Of a stretch of 64,000 bases of DNA, positions 9,155-16,804 are shown one piece after another. Within the stretch, counting starts at the first letter, position 1. Each line of letters begins with the position of its first letter. Below the pieces are notes generated by a model that saw nothing but the letters and a program-made list of their open reading frames with translations, had not been told where the DNA came from and did not search any database. This DNA is from Streptomyces cyaneochromogenes (GTDB lineage Bacteria > Actinomycetota > Actinomycetes > Streptomycetales > Streptomycetaceae), in assembly GCF_003963535.1 (NCBI RefSeq), contig NZ_CP034539.1, forward strand, positions 7,006,001 through 7,070,000, in the 5' to 3' direction. A program made the translations under genes and the position numbers.

Positions 9155-9190
9155 GGGCCCACACCGTCCCGTAAAGGACGCCGTGGGCCC
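9155..9190 (-). terminator. Terminator of nadE
   Basis: Inverted repeat gggcccac / gtgggccc (9155-9162, 9183-9190) with an inner cgtcc/ggacg stem, 20 bases past the nadE stop. Confidence 0.7.
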
Positions 9191-9209
9191 GCCCGTCCCG
9201 CCGTACCGC

Positions 9210-11255
9210 CTACAGCTCGCCGCCCGGCAGGTCGAAGCGCGCGAGATCCCGCAACCAGGCGTGGGCCGTGCCGTCGGACGGCGCGCGCCAGTCGCCGCGC
9301 GGCGAGAGCGAGCCGCCGGCCGAGACCTTCGGTCCGTTCGGCATGGCCGAGCGCTTGAACTGTGCGAACGCGAAGAAACGGCGGCAGAAGACCTCCAGCC
9401 AGCGCCGGATCTCCGCCAGGTCGTACGCCACCCGCTTGGCCTCGGGGAAGCCGGGCGGCCAGGCACCGCCCTTCGGGTCGTGCCAGGCGTGCCAGGCCAG
9501 GAAGGCGATCTTCGACGGCCTGAAGCCGTAGCGCAGGACGTGGAAGAGCGTGAAGTCGTGCAGCGCGTACGGGCCGATCTTCGACTCGGTGGACTGCATC
9601 TCCTCGCCGGGCACCAGCTCCGGGCTGATCTCCGTGTCGAGGATCGCCGCCAGTGTCCGGCCGGTCTCCTCGTCGAACTGCTCGCTGCCGATGACCCAGC
9701 GGATCAGATGCTGGATCAGCGTCTTCGGCACCCCGCCGTTGACGTTGTAGTGGCTCATCTGGTCGCCCACGCCGTACGTGGACCAGCCCAGCGCCAGCTC
9801 CGACAGGTCGCCGGTGCCGAGCACGATGCCGCCGCGCTGGTTGGCGAGGCGGAACAGGTAGTCGGTGCGCAGACCGGCCTGCACGTTCTCGAAGGTGACG
9901 TCGTACACCGGCTCACCGGACGCGAACGGGTGGCCCATCTCCTTGAGCATCAGCCGCGCGGTCGGCGTGATGTCCAGCTCGGCCGGGGTGACGCCGAGCG
10001 AGTTCATCAGCTTGTGGGCGTTGTCCTTGGTGTGGTCGCTGGTGGCGAACCCGGGCAGGGTGAAGGCCAGGATGTCGCTGCGCGGGCGCCCGGCGCGGTC
10101 CATCGCCCGGGCGGCGACGATCAGCGCGTGCGTGGAGTCCAGGCCCCCGGACACCCCGATGACCACCTTCGGGCCGCCGATCGAGGCCAGCCGCTGCTGG
10201 AGCCCCGCGACCTGGATGTTGTACGCCTCGTAGCAGTCCAGGGCGAGGCGCTCGGCGTCGGCGGGCACGAACGGGAAGCGCTCGACCCGGCGCTTCAGGC
10301 CCAGGTCCGTCGTCGGCGGGTCCAGCCGGAACTCCACCCGCCGGAAGTCACCGGTGCGCCCGGCGTGCGCGCGGCGGTTGTCGTCGAACGTGCCCATCCG
10401 GGCCCGCTCCTGCCGCAGCAGGTCGAGATCGACGTCGGCCACCGCGAACTGGTCGCCGAGCGGGAAGCGGTCCGTCTCGGCGAGCAGGGCGCCGTTCTCG
10501 TAGATCATGGTCTGCCCGTCCCAGGACAGGTCGGTCGTCGACTCGCCCAGACCGGCCGCCGAGTAGACGTACGCCGCAAGGCAGCGCGCCGACGCCGCCC
10601 GGCACAGCAGCCGGCGGTCCTCGGCCCGGCCGACCGTGATCGGGCTGCCCGAGAGGTTGGCGAGCACGGTCGCGCCGGCCAGGGCCGCCTCCGCGCTCGG
10701 CGGCACCGGGACCCACATGTCCTCGCAGATCTCCGCGTGCAGCACCAGACCGGGGACGTCCCGCGCCTCGAAGAGCAGGTCGACCCCGAACGGCACCTCG
10801 GTGCCGCCGATGCGGATCGTCCCGCCGCGCTCGTCCTCGCCGGAGGCGATCTGGCGCCGCTCGTAGAACTCCCGGTAGTTCGGCGGGTACGACTTGGGCG
10901 CGACGCCCAGGATCCGGCCCCGGTGCACGACCACCGCGCAGTTGTAGATCCGGTGGCGATGGCGCAGCGGGGCGCCCACGACCAGCACCGGGAGCAGGTC
11001 CGCCGACCCGGCCACCACCGCCCCGAGCGCCTCCTCGACCTCGTCGAGCACCGGGTCCTGCAGCAGCAGGTCCTCGATCGAGTAGCCGGTCAGGCCCAGC
11101 TCGGGGAAGACGGCGACGGCCACGCCCTCCTGCGCGCACGCGCGTGCCTGCCGCAGGACCGCCTCCGCGTTGGCCCGCGGGTCGGCGATGACGGTGTGGC
11201 CCGTGCAGGCGGCGACGCGCGCGAAGCCGTGCTGGTAGATCGACCAGAAGTTCAA
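9210..11255 (-). CDS. nadE: Glutamine-dependent NAD(+) synthetase
   Basis: Amidates deamido-NAD with glutamine-derived ammonia and ATP, the last step of NAD synthesis. The 681 residues comprise an N-terminal nitrilase-like glutaminase domain with triad Glu52 (FPELG), Lys121 (PKSYPP) and Cys177 (EICEDM), then an ATP-pyrophosphatase synthetase domain with SGGLDS at 369-374. The M. tuberculosis enzyme (about 679 aa, triad 52/121/176) has the same layout. That numbering supports the TTG start at 11255; an in-frame ATG at 11297 would add 14 residues. The gene follows the ABC exporter gene on the same strand with about 50 bases between, so some readthrough is possible. Confidence 0.93.
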   Translation of the reverse strand: MNFWSIYQHGFARVAACTGHTVIADPRANAEAVLRQARACAQEGVAVAVFPELGLTGYSIEDLLLQDPVLDEVEEALGAVVAGSADLLPVLVVGAPLRHRHRIYNCAVVVHRGRILGVAPKSYPPNYREFYERRQIASGEDERGGTIRIGGTEVPFGVDLLFEARDVPGLVLHAEICEDMWVPVPPSAEAALAGATVLANLSGSPITVGRAEDRRLLCRAASARCLAAYVYSAAGLGESTTDLSWDGQTMIYENGALLAETDRFPLGDQFAVADVDLDLLRQERARMGTFDDNRRAHAGRTGDFRRVEFRLDPPTTDLGLKRRVERFPFVPADAERLALDCYEAYNIQVAGLQQRLASIGGPKVVIGVSGGLDSTHALIVAARAMDRAGRPRSDILAFTLPGFATSDHTKDNAHKLMNSLGVTPAELDITPTARLMLKEMGHPFASGEPVYDVTFENVQAGLRTDYLFRLANQRGGIVLGTGDLSELALGWSTYGVGDQMSHYNVNGGVPKTLIQHLIRWVIGSEQFDEETGRTLAAILDTEISPELVPGEEMQSTESKIGPYALHDFTLFHVLRYGFRPSKIAFLAWHAWHDPKGGAWPPGFPEAKRVAYDLAEIRRWLEVFCRRFFAFAQFKRSAMPNGPKVSAGGSLSPRGDWRAPSDGTAHAWLRDLARFDLPGGEL

Positions 11256-11308
11256 CGGACTTCCCCAGGAGAAGCGGACAGTGCTGCCACCGAGCATAGA
11301 TCGCCTGA

Positions 11309-13198
11309 TCAGGCCCGCGCCGTTCCGGGCGAGGCGGGCCGCTCCCCGTGCCAGGACCGCCACAGCGCCGCGTACGCCCCGTCCGCCGCGACCAGCTCGT
11401 CGTGGGTGCCGAGCTCGGTGAGCAGGCCGTTCTCCATCACGGCCACGCGGTCCGCGTCGTGCGCGGTGTGCAGGCGGTGCGCGATGGCGATGACCGTACG
11501 GCCTTCCAGTACGGCGGCCAGGGCGCGCTCGGTGTGCCGGGCGGTCGTCGGGTCGAGCAGGGCCGTCGCCTCGTCGAGGATCAGGGTGTGCGGGTCGGCC
11601 AGGACGACCCGGGCGAGGGCGAGCTGCTGGGCCTGGGATCCGTCCGTGCGGCAGCCGCCGTCGCCCAGCGCCGTGTCGAGGCCGTCGGGCAGCAGCCGTA
11701 CCCAGGCATCGGCGCCGACCGCGGTGAGCGCCGCCCACAACTCCTCGTCCGTGGCGGACGGTTCGGCGATACGGAGGTTGTCGCGGACCGTGCCGAGGAA
11801 GACGTGGTGCTCCTGGGTGACCAGGACGACCTGGCGGCGCAGCACCTCCGGGCCGAGGGCCACGACCGGTACGCCGCCGACCGTCACCGAGCCGGCGCTC
11901 GGCGCGTCCACGCCCGCCAGCAGCCGGCTCAGGGTCGTCTTGCCGGCGCCGGACGGGCCGACCACCGCGAGTCGTTCCCCCGGCCGCACGGTCAGGTCGA
12001 CGCCGCCGAGGACCTCGCCGCCGCGGTCGTAGGCGTAGCGCACGCCGGTCACGTCGATGCGGTCGTCGGCGGGGGTCGGCGAGTCGGCGTCCGTCGCCCG
12101 CGGGGCCTGCGCGAGGCCCTCCACGCGGGCGAACGAGGCGCCGCTGCTCTGCAGTTGCTCGACCCGCATCAGGATCTCGTCGAGCGGACCGACCATCTGC
12201 TGCAAGTACAGGGCGGCCGCGACCACGGTGCCCAGGCTGATCGTGCCCCGGGCGTGCAGTGCCCCGCCGACGAGCAGGACCGTCGCCACGGGGACGAGGT
12301 AGGCGATCTCGACCGACGGGAAGAACACCGAGCGCAGGAAGAGGGTGTGCAGGCGGGTCCGGCGGGACGTCTCCAGCGCGTCCCGGCTCGCCGTCACCCG
12401 CCGCCGCTCCAGCCGCAGCGCCTCCACTGTGCGGGCGCCGGACGCGGTCGCCGCGAGGATCTCCGCGACGTCTGAGGTGGCCGTGCCCTCTGCCAGGTAG
12501 CCGGTGCGGGCGCGGCGCAGATACCAGCGCAGCACCGGCCAGAGTCCGGCCAGGCCGAGCAGACCGCAGGCGCCGAGCAGGGGGTCCAGCGCGACGACCG
12601 CGCCCAGCAGGAACAGGACCTGGACGGAGTTGATCAGCAGCTCGGGCCCGGCGTCGCGCAGGGTGGTGCCGACGGTGGCAACGTCCGCGGTGCCGCGCGC
12701 CGTCAGGTCTCCGGTGCCGGCGCGTTCCACGACCGACGCGGGCAGGGCGAGGGTGCGGTCCACGAACTCCTCGCGGATGCGGGCGAGGGTGCGTTCGCCG
12801 AAGCGGTGGCCTACGTAGCGGGCCCAGCGGGCCAGCAACAGCTGGGCTGTGGCCGCCATCAGGATGGCCAGGGCGAGTTTGTCCACGGCCGATGTGCCGC
12901 CGCCGCGTCTGACTTCGTCGATGATGCGGCCCACCAGCCAGGGGCTGGCCAGACCGGCGATCGCTGCGAGGGAGTTCAGGGCGAGTACGGCTGTGAAGGC
13001 TTTGGCGTCGGTTCGGATCAGGCGGACTGTGGCGCGGCGGACGTCTCGGGGCTCAGCGACGGGAAGGGTTGTGCGGCTATGAGCTCGGGACTTGGGGTTG
13101 TTTGCCGGGTGCGGGTGCTTTGTGGCTTGCCGCGCCCCGCGGCGGAGCCGCTTATTGATACGGCCCCGCGCCCCTTTGGGGAGTTTGGCTTCCGTCAC
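11309..13198 (-). CDS. ABC exporter half-transporter with degenerate signature motif
   Basis: Membrane-fused ATPase of 629 residues: six-helix exporter domain (about 55-360) and nucleotide-binding domain (about 380-610). Walker A GPSGAGKT is at 414-421 and Walker B LILDE at 539-543, both intact, but the signature motif reads TDGSQ (518-522) instead of LSGGQ. It pairs naturally with the gene just upstream, whose signature is intact and whose Walker A is lost. Start GTG 13198 overlaps the partner's TGA in a 4-base GTGA. The first 30 or so residues (KLPKGARGRINKRLRRG...) are encoded by a dispersed repeat (13109-13181) and are not part of the family. The substrate is unknown. Confidence 0.92.
   Translation of the reverse strand: MTEAKLPKGARGRINKRLRRGARQATKHPHPANNPKSRAHSRTTLPVAEPRDVRRATVRLIRTDAKAFTAVLALNSLAAIAGLASPWLVGRIIDEVRRGGGTSAVDKLALAILMAATAQLLLARWARYVGHRFGERTLARIREEFVDRTLALPASVVERAGTGDLTARGTADVATVGTTLRDAGPELLINSVQVLFLLGAVVALDPLLGACGLLGLAGLWPVLRWYLRRARTGYLAEGTATSDVAEILAATASGARTVEALRLERRRVTASRDALETSRRTRLHTLFLRSVFFPSVEIAYLVPVATVLLVGGALHARGTISLGTVVAAALYLQQMVGPLDEILMRVEQLQSSGASFARVEGLAQAPRATDADSPTPADDRIDVTGVRYAYDRGGEVLGGVDLTVRPGERLAVVGPSGAGKTTLSRLLAGVDAPSAGSVTVGGVPVVALGPEVLRRQVVLVTQEHHVFLGTVRDNLRIAEPSATDEELWAALTAVGADAWVRLLPDGLDTALGDGGCRTDGSQAQQLALARVVLADPHTLILDEATALLDPTTARHTERALAAVLEGRTVIAIAHRLHTAHDADRVAVMENGLLTELGTHDELVAADGAYAALWRSWHGERPASPGTARA
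13109..13181 (+). repeat. Dispersed Streptomyces-type repeat, copy A (inside a gene)
   Basis: About 73 bp sharing a core (cgcggcggagccgc) and flanks (gcgggtg...ttgtggct, ccccgcgcccct) with copies at 17570-17642 and, inverted, at 46208-46283. The element is normally intergenic. Here its reverse strand codes for the N-terminal tail of the ABC exporter gene ending at 11309. Confidence 0.8.
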
Positions 13199-14907
13199 CT
13201 GGCAAGCTCCTCGGCGTTCTCGTCCCGGGACACCAGGGTTCGGTAGCCCGGCTCCCCTTCCAGCAACTCGCGGTGGGTTCCTGTGGCCTCCACCTTGCCG
13301 TCGACCAGGTAGTGCACGGTGTCCGCCTGGTCCAGGAGCAGTGGGGACGTGGTGGTCACCAGCGTCGTGCTGCCCTGCCGTGCGGCGTGCAGGCGTTCCG
13401 CGACCCGTGCCTCCGTGTGGGCGTCCAGTGCCGACGTCGGCTCGATCGCCAGGAGTACCTCCGGGTCGGCCAGCAGGGCGCGGACCAGGCGGACGCGCTG
13501 GCGCTGGCCGCCGGAGAGGTTGCGGCCCTGGGCGTCGATCGGGGTGTCGAGGCCGTCGGGGAGGCCGCGGACGATGTCCTCGGCGACCGCCGTGTGCACC
13601 GCTTGGGTGATCGCCGTTTCGTCCCGGTCCGCATGGCCGGCCGCCAGCTCTCGCAGCGTGCCCGCGAACAGGTCCGCCTCGTGGTCGGCGACCAGGACGC
13701 GCGCCCGGACCTGCGCCAACGCGATCTCGCTCAGGGGCACTTCGCCCCAGGTCGCCGCCGACGGGACGTAGCGGCCGAGGCGGTCGACGACGGCCGTGGC
13801 GTCGGTCGGCAGCGCGGCGGCCAGCGCGGTGAGCCGGCCCGGCGGCACCCGCACCCCGGACTCGGGGTCGTGCAGCGCCGCCGGCTCCGCGGGCGCGTCC
13901 CGCGTGCCGGTGTCCGTCATCGGCTCCAGCCGCAGGAACCGTACGACCCGCCGCGCCGCCACCACCCCACGGCTGACCTGGTAGCCGCACTCGATGAGGA
14001 ACGCCACCGGCCCCACCAGCACCGCGACGTAGCCGTACACCGACACCAGCTCGCCCACGGTGATGGCCCCCTGCGCGGCCAGCCGCGCCGCAAGCCAGGT
14101 CACCACCGCCAGGAACAGCGTGGGCAGCCCCACGCCGAGCGCCTGCACCCAGCTGGTCACCGCCCCGACCCGGTACCCCTGCGCCCGCAGCCGCTGTGAG
14201 TCGCGGTGGAAGGCGTCGGCGACCAGGCCCTTGCCGCCGAGGCCGTTGAGGACGCGCAGGCCGCCCGCGAGGTCGGCGATCCGCGCGGTCAGTACGCCCT
14301 GCCGCTCCCGGTACTCCGTCTCCGTACCCTGCAACCGTCCCAGCAGCGGCCCGACGAGCACGCCGATCAGCGGCATCCCGAGCAGCACCACGACGGCGAT
14401 CGGCACCGACACCGACACCAGCAGCCCGGCGACCACCAGATAGGCGACGACGGCACCGACGCCCGGGCCGACGACGGTCATGGACTGGCTGATGGTCTGG
14501 ACGTCGCCCACGCCGATGGTGACGACCTCTCCGGCCCCGATCCGGCGGGGCAGCGTGGCACCCAGTCGTACCGCGTGCCCGATGAGCACCTTGACCGTGC
14601 GGAAGTTGCTGTCCATCCGCACCCGCGTCATCGTGCGGTGCCGCATGATGCTCAGCCAGGCGTTGAACGCCCCCACCGTGAACAGCGCGGCCGTCCACGC
14701 CACCAACGCCCCGTAATCGCCGGCCGCCAGCCCGTCGTCGACGGCACGGGACATCAGGTACGGGGTCGCCGCCAGCAGCACCATCCACACGCTGGAGATC
14801 AGCGCCCCCATGGCGGACCGCATGCGCTGGCGCATGACGAGCCACCACAGATACCGCCATCCGCCGCGACAGTCCGGTGTCCCGGGATCCTCGTACGCGT
14901 CGATCAT
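13195..14907 (-). CDS. ABC exporter half-transporter lacking Walker A
   Basis: Protein of 570 residues: exporter membrane domain (about 25-320) and an ABC domain (about 345-565). The signature LSGGQRQR is intact (464-471), but the Walker A position (about 362-372, LAAALPTDATA) has no glycine-rich loop and no lysine. In Walker B the aspartate is replaced (LLAIEP, Ile488), although the following Glu489 remains. It therefore probably cannot bind ATP canonically and should act as the non-catalytic half of a heterodimer with the next gene, to which it is fused by a 4-base stop/start overlap. ATG 14907 has GGGGAACG upstream. The cargo is unknown. Confidence 0.9.
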   Translation of the reverse strand: MIDAYEDPGTPDCRGGWRYLWWLVMRQRMRSAMGALISSVWMVLLAATPYLMSRAVDDGLAAGDYGALVAWTAALFTVGAFNAWLSIMRHRTMTRVRMDSNFRTVKVLIGHAVRLGATLPRRIGAGEVVTIGVGDVQTISQSMTVVGPGVGAVVAYLVVAGLLVSVSVPIAVVVLLGMPLIGVLVGPLLGRLQGTETEYRERQGVLTARIADLAGGLRVLNGLGGKGLVADAFHRDSQRLRAQGYRVGAVTSWVQALGVGLPTLFLAVVTWLAARLAAQGAITVGELVSVYGYVAVLVGPVAFLIECGYQVSRGVVAARRVVRFLRLEPMTDTGTRDAPAEPAALHDPESGVRVPPGRLTALAAALPTDATAVVDRLGRYVPSAATWGEVPLSEIALAQVRARVLVADHEADLFAGTLRELAAGHADRDETAITQAVHTAVAEDIVRGLPDGLDTPIDAQGRNLSGGQRQRVRLVRALLADPEVLLAIEPTSALDAHTEARVAERLHAARQGSTTLVTTTSPLLLDQADTVHYLVDGKVEATGTHRELLEGEPGYRTLVSRDENAEELAR

Positions 14908-14947
14908 CGTTCCCCGTACCCCGTTCGTCGTCCCTCGTGCCGTTCGA

Positions 14948-16804
14948 CTACGCCAGACTGTCCCGCCACGCCCGGTGCAGATCCGCGAACCTGCCCGTCC
15001 CGGCGACGAGTTCGGCCGGTGTGCCGTCCTCGACGATCCGGCCGTGCTCCATGACCAGGACCCGGTCCGCTATCTCGACCGTGGAGAGGCGATGGGCGAT
15101 CACGACGGCCGTACGTCCGTTGAGGACCGTCGACATCGCGCGCTGCACGGCCCGTTCGCCGGGGATGTCGAGGGAGCTGGTCGCCTCGTCGAGGATGAGC
15201 ACGGCCGGGTCGGCGAGCAACGCCCGGGCGAAGGCGACGAGTTGACGCTGACCTGCGGAGATACGGCCGCCCCGCTTGCGTACGTCGGTGTCGTAGCCGT
15301 CGGGCAGGGAGCTGATGAAGTCGTGGGCGCCGATGGCCTTCGCCGCCTGCTCGATCTCCTCGCGGGTGGCGTCCGGCCTGCCGATGGCGATGTTCTCGGC
15401 GACCGTGCCGGAGAACAGGAACGCCTCCTGCGTGACCATCACCACCCCGCGCCGCAGTTCGGGCACGGCCAGCTCGCGCAGGTCGACGCCGTCCAGCAGG
15501 ACCCGGCCGTCGGAGGCGTCGTAGAACCGGGCGAGCAGCTTGGCCAGCGTCGACTTGCCCGCGCCGGTCGAGCCGACCACCGCGACGGTCTGGCCGGCCG
15601 GGATCGTCAGGTCGAAACGGGGCAGCACCTCGCCGCCGGTGCGGTAGCCGAACCGGACGCCGTCGAAGACGACCTCGCGGCCGGGGTGCTCCGAGGCGAG
15701 TGCCGGAAGCCGCCGGGGCGACTTCGGCTCGGGGACGGACGGCGTCTGGGCCAGCAGCCCGGCGATCTTCTCCAGGGAGGCGGCCGCCGACTGGTAGGAG
15801 TTGAGGAACATGCCGAGCCGGTCGATCGGGTCGTACAGGCGGCGCAGGTACAGCACGGCAGCCGCCAGCACACCGAGGGCCAGCGTGCCGCCCGCGACCC
15901 GGTAGGCGCCCCACAGCACGATCCCGGCGACGGCCGTGTTGGCGACGAGCCGCGAACCGACGACGTAGCGGGCCATCTCCAGCAGCGCGTCGCCGTTCGT
16001 CCGCTCGTGCCGGGTGTTGAGGACCCGGAAGTCGGCGTCGTTGGCGGCCTCGCGGCGGAAGGCGCGCACCGGGCGGATGCCGTTCATCGTCTCGACGAAC
16101 TTGACGATCACGGCGGCGATCGCGGTGGACCGCAGGGTGTACACGCGGGCCGCGCGCCGCCGGTAGAGCCGTACGAGGAGATACAGCGGCACGAACGACG
16201 CCATGGCGACCGCGCCGAGCCCGAGGTCGAGCCAGAGCAGCATCGCCGAGATGTAGACGAACGACAGGATGACGGTGACGAGTTCCTGCAGGCCCTCGTC
16301 GAGCAGCTCTCGCAGGGACTCCACGTCCGTGGTGGAACGCGAGATGAGCCGTCCCGAGGTGTAGCGCTCGTGGAAGTCGACGCTCAGGGCCTGGGCATGG
16401 CGGAAGATCCGGCCGCGCAGGTCGAGCAGCACGTCCTGGTTGACGCGGGCGGAGAGCAGGATGAACGCGTACTGGAGTATCCCGGAGGCGAGTGCGCACA
16501 GCAGATAGCCGACGGCGACCGCGATCAGCGGCCCGAGGTCGTCGCGCCGGAACGCCGGTACGGCCGAGTCGATGGCGTACGCCACCAGCAGCGGGCCCGC
16601 CTGCACGGCCGCCTGCTGGAGCAGCAGCAGGAGCGTCGTGACGGCGACGCGGGCCTTCATCGGGGCGAGCAGGGAGCGCAGGAGGGCTGCGGTGGCGCCC
16701 GGGGGAGTGGGCAGGACGTCCTGGTCGAAGGGGTCGTCCGGCCTGCGTGATTCGGGTTCCTCGGCCGGTTGTTCCTTGCCCGGTGCGGTGGTGGTCGCCG
16801 TCAT
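14948..16804 (-). CDS. ABC exporter half-transporter (catalytic partner, second pair)
   Basis: Protein of 618 residues with an acidic cytosolic N-terminus, exporter membrane domain (about 50-345) and ABC domain (about 375-610). Walker A GSTGAGKS (411-418) and Walker B LILDE (536-540) are canonical, while the signature reads ISAGQ (515-519). It pairs with the upstream gene, whose signature is canonical and whose catalytic Glu is Asp. ATG 16804 overlaps the partner's TGA (ATGA). It lies 40 bases upstream of the next exporter pair, so all four half-transporters may be one operon. MsbA/lipid- or drug-exporter type; substrate not deducible. Confidence 0.93.
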   Translation of the reverse strand: MTATTTAPGKEQPAEEPESRRPDDPFDQDVLPTPPGATAALLRSLLAPMKARVAVTTLLLLLQQAAVQAGPLLVAYAIDSAVPAFRRDDLGPLIAVAVGYLLCALASGILQYAFILLSARVNQDVLLDLRGRIFRHAQALSVDFHERYTSGRLISRSTTDVESLRELLDEGLQELVTVILSFVYISAMLLWLDLGLGAVAMASFVPLYLLVRLYRRRAARVYTLRSTAIAAVIVKFVETMNGIRPVRAFRREAANDADFRVLNTRHERTNGDALLEMARYVVGSRLVANTAVAGIVLWGAYRVAGGTLALGVLAAAVLYLRRLYDPIDRLGMFLNSYQSAAASLEKIAGLLAQTPSVPEPKSPRRLPALASEHPGREVVFDGVRFGYRTGGEVLPRFDLTIPAGQTVAVVGSTGAGKSTLAKLLARFYDASDGRVLLDGVDLRELAVPELRRGVVMVTQEAFLFSGTVAENIAIGRPDATREEIEQAAKAIGAHDFISSLPDGYDTDVRKRGGRISAGQRQLVAFARALLADPAVLILDEATSSLDIPGERAVQRAMSTVLNGRTAVVIAHRLSTVEIADRVLVMEHGRIVEDGTPAELVAGTGRFADLHRAWRDSLA

